NCBI RefSeq assembly: GCF_002019635.1
Contig: NZ_KV917371.1
Location: 868,001 to 932,000 of the forward strand
Direction: 5' to 3'
Source: Metabacillus halosaccharovorans
Lineage (GTDB): Bacteria > Bacillota > Bacilli > Bacillales > Bacillaceae
DNA: 64,000 bases
Numbering within the stretch: the first letter of the stretch is position 1; the number at the start of each line of letters is the position of its first letter. Shown one piece after another: positions 7,869 to 16,833 of this stretch. Both the position numbers and the translations under genes were made by a program. The notes beneath the pieces were generated by a model that was not told where the DNA came from, did not search any database, and saw nothing but the letters and a program-made list of their open reading frames with translations.

Positions 7869-8510
7869 ATGCTTTCACATTATTATACCGTAAAAGGCTA
7901 TGGAGAGCATGAGATAATTATCCAAAAATCGCGTTTTATTTGCTATGTAGAACGTGTCACAACAGAAGAAGAAGCAATCGAGTTCATTCAAAAAATAAAA
8001 AAGAAGCATAAAGATGCAAATCATAATTGCTCAGCCTATTTAATCGGGGAAAATGACCAAATCCAAAAAGCAAATGATGATGGTGAACCAAGTGGTACCG
8101 CTGGAGTGCCAATGCTTGAGGTCTTAAAGAAAAAAAAACTAAAAGACACCGTTGTCGTTGTTACACGCTATTTTGGCGGTATAAAGCTTGGGACAGGCGG
8201 GTTAATCCGTGCCTACGGTAAATCTGTCTCAGAAGGGTTAGGCATAATTGGTATTGTTGAGAGAAAACTAATGAGAGTTCTTCATACCAAAATTGATTAT
8301 ACATGGCTAGGCAAAATTGAAAACGAATTAAGATCTTCAATTTATATGTTAAAAGAAATTCATTACCTTGAACAAGTGGAAATCGAAACATTCGTAGAGG
8401 AATCACAAGTGCCTGATTTCATAAAATGGATGACAGAGCTAACAAATGGGCAATGTTACAATATAGAGGGTGAAAATCTGTATTTAGAACAACTAATTGA
8501 CACTAACTAA
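7869..8510 (+). CDS. yvyE: YigZ/IMPACT family protein
   Basis: A 213-residue cytoplasmic protein of the YigZ/IMPACT family. The N-terminal UPF0029 domain carries HNCSAYLIG, DDGEPSGTAG and VVTRYFGGIKLGTGGLIRAY, the family's most conserved motifs. The C-terminal DUF1949 domain covers about 140-205. The ATG follows AGGAGGTGAACAAGC. IMPACT proteins are linked to translation control in eukaryotes; the bacterial role is not settled. It sits between degS and an LCP gene as in B. subtilis and is followed after 14 bases by tagV. Confidence 0.93.
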   Translation: MLSHYYTVKGYGEHEIIIQKSRFICYVERVTTEEEAIEFIQKIKKKHKDANHNCSAYLIGENDQIQKANDDGEPSGTAGVPMLEVLKKKKLKDTVVVVTRYFGGIKLGTGGLIRAYGKSVSEGLGIIGIVERKLMRVLHTKIDYTWLGKIENELRSSIYMLKEIHYLEQVEIETFVEESQVPDFIKWMTELTNGQCYNIEGENLYLEQLIDTN

Positions 8511-8524
8511 AATGAGGGATTTAA

Positions 8525-9490
8525 GTGGCGAAAAGATATACGGGTAAAAAGCAGAAGAAAAAGAAGAAATTATGGAAACGCGTCCTTTTTTTTCTCCTGC
8601 TTGTTCTTATAGGAGTTGGCAGCTATACAGGATATACAATCTATAAAACGTATGAGGCAGCCAACCAATCGTATCAAGAATTAGATCGAGGCGAAAAGTC
8701 AAAGCTTCGAGAAACTCCCATTAAAGTTAACGAAGATCCATTTTCCATCCTATTGATGGGTCTTGAAGATTATTCTTCGGGAGGAGAAAACGGGAGAACG
8801 GATACATTAATAGTTGCTACAGTTAATCCTACACTTCAAACTATTAAGATGGTAAGTATACCTCGTGACACGTATGTAACAATTCCTGATGAAGATAAGG
8901 AAACAAAAATAAATCATGCTTATGTATACGGTGGTAAAGAGGCTACAATTGAAACAGTTGAAGAACTTTTGGATATTCCAATCGATTATTACGCTTTGGT
9001 AAGTTTCCAAGCATTTAAATCTGTTGTTGATGAATTGGGTGGCGTGACAGTAAATGTCCCATTTGATTTCTATGAGAAAAGTGATGAAGACGGTAGCAGA
9101 ATTTACTTCAAACAAGGAGAATCAGAATTAGATGGCGAAGAAGCACTCGCATATGCAAGGATGCGAAAAAGAGATCCAAGAGGTGATTTCGGTAGAAATG
9201 ACCGACAAAAGGAAATTATTAGTGCTATCATTGACAAAGCCATATCTCCTTCTAACTTATTCAAAATTGATGAACTTGCTGCACACATCGGAAAAAATGT
9301 TGAAACAAATTTTAGAATATCTGAAGCAATTGCATTGCAACGCAAGTATCCCAATATCAATTCTAAAAGTATTGAAAATCTGACAATTGAAGGATCAGAT
9401 GATTATATAAGCGGTATTTACTACTTTATGCCTGATGAAGAACAGCTGGAAACTGTAAAAAGTGATTTGAAAACTCATTTAGAACAATAA
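8525..9490 (+). CDS. tagV: LCP family wall-polymer transferase, TagV-like
   Basis: LytR-CpsA-Psr enzymes work on the outer membrane face and move undecaprenyl-linked anionic polymers onto peptidoglycan. The 321-residue product has a Lys-rich start, one membrane segment at about 17-38, and an external LCP domain with GRTDTLIVAT, SIPRDTYVTIP and RMRKRDPRGDFGRNDRQKEII. These hold the Arg and Asp residues that bind the polyprenyl pyrophosphate. A GTG start is used. In B. subtilis the gene at this position is yvhJ (tagV). A second LCP gene is at 44219-45193. It is followed by a hairpin terminator and then by the autolysin operon. Confidence 0.9.
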   Translation: MAKRYTGKKQKKKKKLWKRVLFFLLLVLIGVGSYTGYTIYKTYEAANQSYQELDRGEKSKLRETPIKVNEDPFSILLMGLEDYSSGGENGRTDTLIVATVNPTLQTIKMVSIPRDTYVTIPDEDKETKINHAYVYGGKEATIETVEELLDIPIDYYALVSFQAFKSVVDELGGVTVNVPFDFYEKSDEDGSRIYFKQGESELDGEEALAYARMRKRDPRGDFGRNDRQKEIISAIIDKAISPSNLFKIDELAAHIGKNVETNFRISEAIALQRKYPNINSKSIENLTIEGSDDYISGIYYFMPDEEQLETVKSDLKTHLEQ

Positions 9491-9590
9491 GACTATTTTA
9501 TTCGACACATTGTTCATACAGTCTTCATAAAAAGACAGATTAAGACAATATTCCCAAAGACAAAGTAATAGAACTTTGTTAGAATATGTA

Positions 9591-9632
9591 TATAATTAAA
9601 CCTCTGAAATTTATCTTCAGGGGTATTTTTTT
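9591..9632 (+). terminator. TATAAT box abutting a terminator hairpin
   Basis: CCTCTGAA pairs with TTCAGGGG and is followed by TATTTTTTT (9601-9632), a good intrinsic terminator for the upstream yvyE-tagV transcript. A perfect TATAAT (9591-9596) lies directly before it. If this box is used, the transcript of the downstream amidase operon would start at or inside the hairpin. No strong -35 was found. Confidence 0.65.
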
Positions 9633-9666
9633 GTGAAAACCACATAGGAGAGGAGAACTAGGAAAA

Positions 9667-12300
9667 TTGAAATGGATCACCACATTGTTTTTTGTCACTA
9701 CCCTGTTTTTTAGCTTTGCTATGCCGCAAGTAAATGCGGAAGCTTCTACCAACTATCCTTTCATTGGACAAGTTGCAACTGAAGATACCCAATTACATAA
9801 GGGGGCTACAGCTAATTATGAAGTTGTATTAACTCTTGCTAAGGGACATGTTGTTGGTGTTATATCAGAGTTTACAAATAATCAGAATGAGAAATGGTTA
9901 AACATATCTGTTAATTCAACAAAAGGTTGGGTTAAACAGGAGCATATCTCACCAATAAAAGATAAACCTTCATCACTTTATGTTAAAAAGAATGCTGCCG
10001 AAATGAGAAAAGGTGCATCTCCTGACTATTTGCTTATTGAACATTTAGAATACGGCCAAAAGGTAACAATTATTGATCAATACGTTAGCAACACTGGTGA
10101 GATTTGGTACCGTATTGATTTAGAGACTGTACAAGGCTGGGTCCACAGTAGTAACCTGTCCACTACCCCAGTTGCTGAAAACCGACAAACAAACCAATCA
10201 GCCACAGTTCATAGTGGAGCCACTGAACAATACAAGATAGTGGCAACCCTTAAAGAAAATGTACAAATCACCGTAGTCAACCAAATCAAAAATGCTGCTG
10301 GTGAGGTTTGGTATCAAATACAGCTTAAAGATGGAGTAAAGGGCTGGATACATTCTGAAATGACAGAGACTATCCAGGAAAATGGCAGCTCACTACAAGA
10401 CTATAAGACTGTATATGTAAGAAATGTTAATTCGAAGGTTCATAGCGGAGCGCTTGACTCTTATCGAGTTATATACCTGCCGAAACAAAATGAAGCTCTC
10501 CAGGTAATTGATGAATTTACAAACAATTTAAATCAAAAATGGTATAGAGTCTCTATTAATGAAGAAACCAAAGGATGGATTCTTGCATCTTCTGTTCAGG
10601 ATTCTCCCCTATCAGAGAATTATATTGTAGGAGATTACGTTTTTGCAAAAAGTAATACGAGTGTTATTAGAAGAGGAGCACTTACTGGTTATTCTATTGC
10701 AGAGAAATTAACCGCAAATGATGACCTAAAAGTAATTGATACTTTTTTTAACCAGAACAATGAATTTTGGATTCGTGTACAAAGTTCCAATAACGTATCC
10801 GGCTGGATACACTCAGAGGATATTATAAAAAGTCCTAAGTTAAATACTACCTATTATCTTAATCAACCAGGCACAGTAAGAAGCGGAGCGCTTGACTCTT
10901 ACCGCCAACTAGCATCATTACCAACCGGATCTGCGATCTATGTTATGGATACATTCACGAACAATAATAAAGAGCTTTGGTATCGAGTGAAACTGGAATC
11001 AGGAGAAACTGGATGGGTCAATGCAGCTTCTGTTACCAGCAAAATCATTAACATTAACAAATCACTACGTGTCGGCACAAATGCCACCTATGCATATAAA
11101 GGTGCAATGTACACTTATTCAAAGGTTACAAAGCTTCCATATAATACTAGCGTAAAAGTACTATACGAATTTATTAACAACCAAAACCAACACTGGTACA
11201 ATGTCCAATTAGCCAATGGAAAAAAGGCATGGGTACCAAAAGCAGAATTGTTTAACAGCTTATCAGATCGACAATTCGTCTATTCAATAAATTCAAATGT
11301 ATTACACAAAAGTGCTGCTTCAAGCTCAGGATATAACACAAAAGTACAGGCTGGTGAACAATTACTGTATTTATGGAGCCATAATGATTGGATTAATGTA
11401 GAAAATTCAAAAGGTGTTCGAGGTTGGATTTTAAAATCCGGAACAAGAGAATTTATTCCTAATGTTCTTCGTAACCCGGTTATCTCTAAATCAGGTAACT
11501 CCTCAACGTTAACTTGGGAAAAGTCACAGAATTTTGGCATAGATAATAAACTCCTCTCAAATGGTGTTGTTCAGCTTACAGGCAGTAAGCTTCATACTGA
11601 ATTACCATCACAATCAATAACCGGCTTAAAGAGTATAACAGCTACAACTTCTGCTATTACATTAACACCACAGCCTGGTTATATGATTCAAGTGCGAAAC
11701 AACTCAAATCAAACACAGGTTAAGGTCATGCCTGTAGGATTGTCAGGTAAAAAAATCATCATTGATGCCGGTCATGGAGATAATGATCCAGGTGCAATTG
11801 GTCCCACTAAGCTTAGAGAGAAAGATGTTACATTAGATGTGTCCAAGAAGCTAAAAGCTGAGCTTGAACGTCAAGGAGCCATTGTTACACTTACACGCAG
11901 CGATGACACGTACTTAACGCTGGAACAACGCACAAAAATTGCAAACTCCTCAGACAGTGATGCATTTATTAGTATTCACGCTAATGCAAGTGTGAGTACA
12001 TCAGCACGAGGAACAGAAACCTATTACAATACAGCCTATAACTTTAATGGTCCAAGAAGTAGTATCCTAGCAAAATATATACAAGATTCATTGGTCGATA
12101 GAATCAATACGTATGACCGTGGTACAAAAACAGCTAATTTCTATGTTATTAAAAATAATGAACTGCCGAGCGCATTAGTGGAATTAGCATTTATATCTAA
12201 CCCAAATGAAGAATCAATGCTAAGAAACAATGTCATTCGCGGCCAAGCTGCGGTTGGAATTGCTGAAGGATTAAAAAAATATTTTAGTGGGGGCTATTAA
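9667..12300 (+). CDS. N-acetylmuramoyl-L-alanine amidase with about eight SH3b repeats
   Basis: A secreted amidase that cleaves the bond between muramic acid and the stem peptide. The 877-residue product has a signal peptide (1-25, ending VNAEA). About eight SH3b repeats of 65-75 residues span 30-595; each opens with an HxGA or RxGA box and closes with a GWV or GWI box. A linker follows, then an Amidase_3 domain at about 697-872. The zinc-site motifs IIDAGHGDNDPGA, REKDVTLDVS and SIHANAS are present, with the C-terminal glutamate in LVELAFISN. The start is TTG, after AGGAGAGGAG. It heads an operon with the next two genes, matching the lytABC autolysin operon, but SH3b repeats replace the CWB2 repeats of B. 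subtilis LytC. Confidence 0.93.
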   Translation: MKWITTLFFVTTLFFSFAMPQVNAEASTNYPFIGQVATEDTQLHKGATANYEVVLTLAKGHVVGVISEFTNNQNEKWLNISVNSTKGWVKQEHISPIKDKPSSLYVKKNAAEMRKGASPDYLLIEHLEYGQKVTIIDQYVSNTGEIWYRIDLETVQGWVHSSNLSTTPVAENRQTNQSATVHSGATEQYKIVATLKENVQITVVNQIKNAAGEVWYQIQLKDGVKGWIHSEMTETIQENGSSLQDYKTVYVRNVNSKVHSGALDSYRVIYLPKQNEALQVIDEFTNNLNQKWYRVSINEETKGWILASSVQDSPLSENYIVGDYVFAKSNTSVIRRGALTGYSIAEKLTANDDLKVIDTFFNQNNEFWIRVQSSNNVSGWIHSEDIIKSPKLNTTYYLNQPGTVRSGALDSYRQLASLPTGSAIYVMDTFTNNNKELWYRVKLESGETGWVNAASVTSKIININKSLRVGTNATYAYKGAMYTYSKVTKLPYNTSVKVLYEFINNQNQHWYNVQLANGKKAWVPKAELFNSLSDRQFVYSINSNVLHKSAASSSGYNTKVQAGEQLLYLWSHNDWINVENSKGVRGWILKSGTREFIPNVLRNPVISKSGNSSTLTWEKSQNFGIDNKLLSNGVVQLTGSKLHTELPSQSITGLKSITATTSAITLTPQPGYMIQVRNNSNQTQVKVMPVGLSGKKIIIDAGHGDNDPGAIGPTKLREKDVTLDVSKKLKAELERQGAIVTLTRSDDTYLTLEQRTKIANSSDSDAFISIHANASVSTSARGTETYYNTAYNFNGPRSSILAKYIQDSLVDRINTYDRGTKTANFYVIKNNELPSALVELAFISNPNEESMLRNNVIRGQAAVGIAEGLKKYFSGGY

Positions 12301-12302
12301 TA

Positions 12303-12947
12303 ATGAAAAAGAAAAGTATGATCGTTATCTCAGCGGTTTTTCTTACTGGATTTCTAGTAGGCAGCTATACTTCACCCAATGTTGGATCAGCAGCTAGCAA
12401 TGTGGTGTTAGCCAGTGTGGAATGGGTTACAAATCAGATAAACCCTCTTCAATCAAGAGTAACAAAGTTGGAAAGTGAAGTGCAAACTCTTCGAAACGCT
12501 ATTAATGATGGTGGTATTGAAGATAGCTTACCTTCTCATGTGTATGTTAACAGTACAAAAGCTACCGTTCATAAAGGAGCTACAAGAGACTACGCAATTG
12601 TAGCAACCTTTACAAAGGGTAAAAAATTGCCTGTAATTGCCGAGCATAATGGGACTGATGGGAAATGGTATCGTGTTGAATACTCAACCGGTAAATACGG
12701 ATGGATATATTCTGGTGACATTTCCACTAAATCTGTTGCAGCTTTATCAACGGTAACGATTACGAACACTACAGATGTACGAAGAGGAGCTACAACTGAT
12801 TATCAAAGTATTACTGTTCTTCAAAAGGGTACAACTGTTAAATATGTTAGCTCATTCACAAATAACAAAAACGAACAATGGTATAACATTGAATTATCTA
12901 ATGGTGTAAGAGGCTGGATCCTAGCAATTCATGGAGAGGTGAAATAA
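12303..12947 (+). CDS. Small secreted protein with coiled coil and two SH3b domains
   Basis: A 214-residue product with a signal peptide or N-terminal membrane anchor at 7-30 (no lipobox). A short coiled coil covers about 45-65 (LQSRVTKLESEVQTLRNAI). SH3b domains cover 75-138 and 147-212, each with the HKGA or RRGA opening and GWI closing. It lies between the amidase (2 bases) and the SpoIID/LytB gene (4 bases), in the operon position of the small lipoprotein LytA, which it does not resemble in sequence. It has no catalytic domain. It probably binds peptidoglycan or scaffolds the two larger partners through the shared SH3b type. Confidence 0.88.
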   Translation: MKKKSMIVISAVFLTGFLVGSYTSPNVGSAASNVVLASVEWVTNQINPLQSRVTKLESEVQTLRNAINDGGIEDSLPSHVYVNSTKATVHKGATRDYAIVATFTKGKKLPVIAEHNGTDGKWYRVEYSTGKYGWIYSGDISTKSVAALSTVTITNTTDVRRGATTDYQSITVLQKGTTVKYVSSFTNNKNEQWYNIELSNGVRGWILAIHGEVK

Positions 12948-12951
12948 TAGT

Positions 12952-14475
12952 ATGGCTGCGCGAAGAGTTATACTAGGTGTACTTCTAACACTTAGCCTAC
13001 TATGGACTCAAGATGCAGCAAATGCAGCATCGATTAAAACCTATTCGAACCCAGTAGCAGTCCAACTTACCGATACTTCAACAAGCACGTTAAAGCTACA
13101 AGGATTCTATGAATTAACCAATAAAGCAAACAATCAAAAAACCTTTTTATTACCTAATCTTACTATCACAATTACCCGAGCTCAAGGCAATGTAAACATT
13201 GATGCGGGTTCCATTTCGTTCTCTTCTTCCAGTGGCTTTGAATTGAAAGAAGTCACGAATGTAAAACAATACGCTCGCTTTACAAGTACAACTGAGCTAA
13301 AAAGCGGTGCAACAGCCGATTACACGACCAAAAAAACATTCGCAAAGGCTGAAACAGCAGAATATATCCAAACCTTTGTGAACAATAAAGGCGAAACCTG
13401 GTATAACGTCCTTGCTGCAGACGGCACAAAAGGCTGGGTTTCAGCTAATTCAACACTAATCGACAACTATTCCATTTCTATTCCAACACTCGTATATGGA
13501 AGTACTTCATACAGAGGTGGAGTTTCCCTTTTACCTAAAACTTCTGGTAAGGTTGCGGTCATGAATAACCTTGACCTGGAGGATTATTTAAAAGGTGTAA
13601 TACCCAATGAAATGCCGGCTTCATGGCATAAAGAAGCTTTAAAGGCCCAAGCAATTGTTGCCCGCAGCTATGCTGCAAATAGTATGTCTCTAAAGAATAC
13701 AACAGCCAGCCAAGTATACAAGGGGTACTCATCCGAGGATTCCAGAACAAATCAGGCTGTTGACGAAACATCAGGGATTCTTGTTAAACATAACGGAAAA
13801 CCTATTCAAACATTTTTTTATTCAACTAGTGGTGGAAGAACCGCCAACGTCGGAGATGTATGGAACTCTAATCAAGCAAGCTTTCCATATTTAATCTCAG
13901 TTGATGATCCATATGAGAGCTCTCCACATAGTAACTGGGAAAACTCTTTTACATCAAGCATGATTTTAAAGAGCTTTGGATTCGATCCGTCATCAACGAT
14001 CCTATTCGATATTTCTATTAATCCAACCGGTGCTAATGGTGAAGTATCAAGTGTTACGATTGACACATCTGCCGGCCAAAAAACCATTACTGGAAATGAG
14101 CAAACCATTCGTAAGCTTTTTCCTATTGAAGGTAGCTATGGCTTCTTAAGATCAAATTGGTTTACGATAAAAGTCAATAAAGACTTTGCGATACAAACAA
14201 CAACTGGTCAACAATCTCAGCTTGAAGTAACTGGTCAGCAAGTAATGACAGGCTCAAATACTCCTGTCAGCATTTCATCAGAAAAAGTTTCAATTCAAAC
14301 TTCTTCTGGTATCGTTACAAAGTACTCTGATCCTGTATCTATTACAGCAACAGGTAAAGGCTGGGGACATCGAATTGGAATGAGCCAATATGGAGCAAAA
14401 GGATTTGCCGAACATAACTGGAAAGCTATTGATATAGTAAAACATTACTTTCCTAATACAGAAGTATCAAAATAG
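12952..14475 (+). CDS. SpoIID/LytB domain protein with SH3b domain
   Basis: A 507-residue secreted protein. A signal peptide (1-26, ending ANAAS) is followed by an N-terminal beta-rich region, an SH3b domain at about 108-168, and the SpoIID/LytB domain from 175 to the C-terminus. Diagnostic motifs are LEDYLKGVIPNEMP, ALKAQAIVARSYA, FFYSTSGGRTA and GKGWGHRIGMSQYGAKG. In B. subtilis LytB stimulates the amidase LytC; SpoIID is a lytic transglycosylase whose key glutamate lies in the NEMP motif, also present here. The adjacent amidase and the shared SH3b modules support a LytB-like partner role. A strong terminator follows the gene. Confidence 0.92.
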   Translation: MAARRVILGVLLTLSLLWTQDAANAASIKTYSNPVAVQLTDTSTSTLKLQGFYELTNKANNQKTFLLPNLTITITRAQGNVNIDAGSISFSSSSGFELKEVTNVKQYARFTSTTELKSGATADYTTKKTFAKAETAEYIQTFVNNKGETWYNVLAADGTKGWVSANSTLIDNYSISIPTLVYGSTSYRGGVSLLPKTSGKVAVMNNLDLEDYLKGVIPNEMPASWHKEALKAQAIVARSYAANSMSLKNTTASQVYKGYSSEDSRTNQAVDETSGILVKHNGKPIQTFFYSTSGGRTANVGDVWNSNQASFPYLISVDDPYESSPHSNWENSFTSSMILKSFGFDPSSTILFDISINPTGANGEVSSVTIDTSAGQKTITGNEQTIRKLFPIEGSYGFLRSNWFTIKVNKDFAIQTTTGQQSQLEVTGQQVMTGSNTPVSISSEKVSIQTSSGIVTKYSDPVSITATGKGWGHRIGMSQYGAKGFAEHNWKAIDIVKHYFPNTEVSK

Positions 14476-14486
14476 CCCTTTAACAT

Positions 14487-14524
14487 AAAAGCAGGTAACG
14501 AAACAATGTTGCCTGCTTTTTATT
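14487..14524 (+). terminator. Terminator of the amidase operon
   Basis: AAAAGCAGGTAAC and GTTGCCTGCTTTT form a long stem followed by TATTTT. Confidence 0.88.
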
Positions 14525-14554
14525 TTAGCCTAATTTACGATTTATGGAAAAAAG

Positions 14555-14582
14555 TGAACCTATTTCTCAGCTGTCCCACGTC
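14555..14582 (+). promoter_or_regulatory. Candidate ECF-type promoter before the sigma factor gene
   Basis: TGAACC, an 18-base spacer and CGTC lie 25 bases upstream of the sigma gene start. The AAC and CGT cores are typical of ECF promoters, which are often autoregulated. The spacer is one or two bases longer than in most Bacillus ECF promoters. Confidence 0.5.
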
Positions 14583-14606
14583 TAATAATTGGAAAGGAGG
14601 AAAAAT

Positions 14607-15173
14607 ATGAAATCTAAAGGAGAAGTGTACTATCAAGATTTAAACAATACACATGCTGACGACCTGGATCTAATCTTAAACGAATTAATGGAACAGCACG
14701 GAACCGAACTAACTAGACTTGCCTTTACTTACACAAAAAATGCAGAAACAGCAAAAGACATCGTTCAAAATGTATTTATTAAATGTTATAAAAATCTACA
14801 TACGTTTAAAGGAAACGCTACAATTAAAACCTGGTTATACAGCATTACGATCAACCAATGTAAAGACTACTTAAGATCGTCCTACTTCCGTAGAGTTGTT
14901 CCGATTGGAATGAGACATACAGATAACCCCAAGAGTAGTAGTACTGAAAAAATTGTCCTTCAGAATAACACGAAGCAGCAAGTGGATGAGTGTATTAACA
15001 AATTATCAGCTAAATACAAAGATGTCATCTATTTGTATTATGTACAAGAGCTAAGCCTAAAAGAAACAGGTGCTATTTTAGGTCTATCGATTGACACAGT
15101 AAAAACCAGGTTAAGAAGAGCAAAAGAAAAACTAAAGCCAATCTTGCAAAAGGAGGATGTGTTCTATGACTAG
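14607..15173 (+). CDS. ECF-type RNA polymerase sigma factor
   Basis: A 188-residue sigma-70 family ECF factor. Region 2 (about 35-100) has LTRLAFTYTKNAETAKDIVQNVF and FKGNATIKTWLYSI. Region 4 (about 125-180) has LSAKYKDVIYLYYVQELSLKETG and DTVKTRLRRAKEKL. The ATG at 14607 is six bases after GGAGG and is preferred over an upstream TTG. The stop overlaps the start of the next gene, an anti-sigma-like membrane protein, so the pair is translationally coupled. Target genes are unknown; the surrounding wall-enzyme genes make a cell-envelope stress role plausible. Confidence 0.92.
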   Translation: MKSKGEVYYQDLNNTHADDLDLILNELMEQHGTELTRLAFTYTKNAETAKDIVQNVFIKCYKNLHTFKGNATIKTWLYSITINQCKDYLRSSYFRRVVPIGMRHTDNPKSSSTEKIVLQNNTKQQVDECINKLSAKYKDVIYLYYVQELSLKETGAILGLSIDTVKTRLRRAKEKLKPILQKEDVFYD

Positions 15174-16485
15174 TAAATTAAATACGTTGAAGGATTTACT
15201 TCTTGAAGATGAGATTAGCAAAGACTTGGAATTTACAAAAGAAGATCGACAGAAAGTGTTACGTGAGATCCATCATCAGCAAGGAAAATCTAAAAGACGC
15301 TTCAACTTTCCTGTCATAATAGCCTCCTCTTTATCTGTTGCATTGATTTTTGTACTAATCATCACTTCACCTTGGAAGCCAGTTGAAGAGTCAAATCCTG
15401 CAGATCAGAAGCAAATTGAATATATAGATGAATCAAGCCTGTACTCACCCTTAAATATGACAGTGGTAGATAACGGTATAAAGGTAACGGTTAATCAAAT
15501 TATGTATGACGGCTCTCGAATATTAGTTGGATATGAAGCTATGTCTACCACGGATGAAGAACTAGACAGTGTAACTGGAGGATATCGTGTGACAATCGAC
15601 GGAGAAAATAAAGGTCCTGATTTAACTCTTATATCTCATGACGGCGATAAAAAAGGGACTGCAGTAGTAGCAATTGAATTATATAAGGAATTCCCAGACG
15701 AGTTTGAACTTGGATTACAAATTAGACAAATTCAAGAACAAAAAGGAAACTGGAATTTCACCATCCCCGTTAAGAAGATTCCTGGTGATATAAAAAGATT
15801 TAATCCGGAAACTGTTGTGAAAAAAGATCATCTACAATTATCGATTAAGGAAGTAATAGCGTCACAAAGCGCACTTAAGTTCAGGTATGAAGAAGGTTCA
15901 AATGAAGAGGTTGACAGAGCATCTCCTTTATATAATAAAGGTGTAATTTTCGAATTACTCGATCCAAAAGGAAATGAAATTCTTCCTCTAAATTCGTATG
16001 GTATAGGTTTAGATAGTTATAGTGGAACTCATAAACATTCATCAACTAGTTGGTTTCATTCACCAAAAGTTTTACCCGAGTATCTCCTACTAAAAGCATA
16101 TATTCCAGCTGAGACTACAGGTATGGTAAGAATTAAAAAACCTATTAATAATTCCTTTCCAATTGAATTAATTCAAGATGGTGAGAATAAACTCATTATT
16201 TCAAAGGTTGAAGAAAAACAAAATCAAGTCTGGGTACATTATTCAATTGATGGAAATCTTAAGCAATTACGTAACAGTCTTATGTTAAAGGTAGAGAAAG
16301 ATGGAGAAGAACAATATTTCCAACCAAGTACTTATTTAAATTACAAACCAGGTAAAGATAACATTGCGAAATTTGATGTTGAATACTCGGATGATCTATA
16401 TGTTGTAACAGATAAAATCCAATATGAGGAATTCAAAGAACTAAACGCAAAAATTCCTTTAACAAATCCTGAGCAATCAAACTAG
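15166..16485 (+). CDS. Membrane anti-sigma factor with DUF4179-like domain
   Basis: A 439-residue single-pass protein. Residues 1-40 are a short cytoplasmic segment likely to bind the sigma factor, and one membrane helix lies at about 47-67 (FPVIIASSLSVALIFVLII). The remaining 370 residues lie outside. The first external part (ESSLYSPLNMTVVDNGIKVTVNQI onward) has the pattern of DUF4179 domains, which occur in ECF-linked anti-sigma proteins; the rest resembles DUF5643-type beta domains. The ATG at 15166 overlaps the sigma stop codon and follows AAGGAGGATGTGTTCT. It is probably cut or altered on envelope stress to release sigma; this is inferred from the family. Confidence 0.85.
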   Translation: MTSKLNTLKDLLLEDEISKDLEFTKEDRQKVLREIHHQQGKSKRRFNFPVIIASSLSVALIFVLIITSPWKPVEESNPADQKQIEYIDESSLYSPLNMTVVDNGIKVTVNQIMYDGSRILVGYEAMSTTDEELDSVTGGYRVTIDGENKGPDLTLISHDGDKKGTAVVAIELYKEFPDEFELGLQIRQIQEQKGNWNFTIPVKKIPGDIKRFNPETVVKKDHLQLSIKEVIASQSALKFRYEEGSNEEVDRASPLYNKGVIFELLDPKGNEILPLNSYGIGLDSYSGTHKHSSTSWFHSPKVLPEYLLLKAYIPAETTGMVRIKKPINNSFPIELIQDGENKLIISKVEEKQNQVWVHYSIDGNLKQLRNSLMLKVEKDGEEQYFQPSTYLNYKPGKDNIAKFDVEYSDDLYVVTDKIQYEEFKELNAKIPLTNPEQSN

Positions 16486-16508
16486 GGACATAACTAGATT
16501 CAGATAGT

Positions 16509-16556
16509 GAGAAAGATGAATTTGAGGGTACTCAAGTTCACCTTTCTCTATTTTTA
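16509..16556 (+). terminator. Terminator after the sigma/anti-sigma operon
   Basis: GAGAAAGATGAATTTGAG pairs with CTCAAGTTCACCTTTCTC, with a GGTA loop, followed by TATTTTTATT. Confidence 0.85.
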
Positions 16557-16688
16557 TTATCCGAAAAAAATAAGGCTCACTTCTGCATTATAGTGAACAT
16601 CCAAAAAAATTCTTACCTTTAATTAATACTAGTGAAAATTTCAAAAATCCTACCGATATTATTAATAAGGACAAATAGGAGGAAAGAC

Positions 16689-16832
16689 ATGGGTATAGGA
16701 AAATCACAAAATCAATTCATTCCATATTTAAAGATTATCTGCCATATGAACAATGTGTTGAAAGGTATACATAATGGAAAATGCCCAGAATTAATATGGC
16801 CATATTATATATCCAGAATGTATAGAGGATAA
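16689..16832 (+). CDS. Hypothetical 47-residue protein
   Basis: The ATG at 16689 is six bases after a perfect AGGAGG, and the next gene starts one base after its stop, which supports real translation. The product (MGIGKSQNQFIPYLK..., ending YYISRMYRG) is basic, with two cysteines and no clear membrane segment. I do not recognise it. It might be a degraded copy of a longer gene. Confidence 0.45.
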   Translation: MGIGKSQNQFIPYLKIICHMNNVLKGIHNGKCPELIWPYYISRMYRG

Positions 16833-16833
16833 A

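Noticed and set aside
9530-9580. Sigma-D promoter for the autolysin operon
   Set aside because: TAAA followed by GACAATAT is present, but the spacer is about 12 bases instead of 15 and the -10 differs at key positions.
9700-11460. SH3b repeat array as a CRISPR or tandem DNA repeat
   Set aside because: The repeats are protein-level and diverged at the DNA level, with no constant repeat-spacer pattern.
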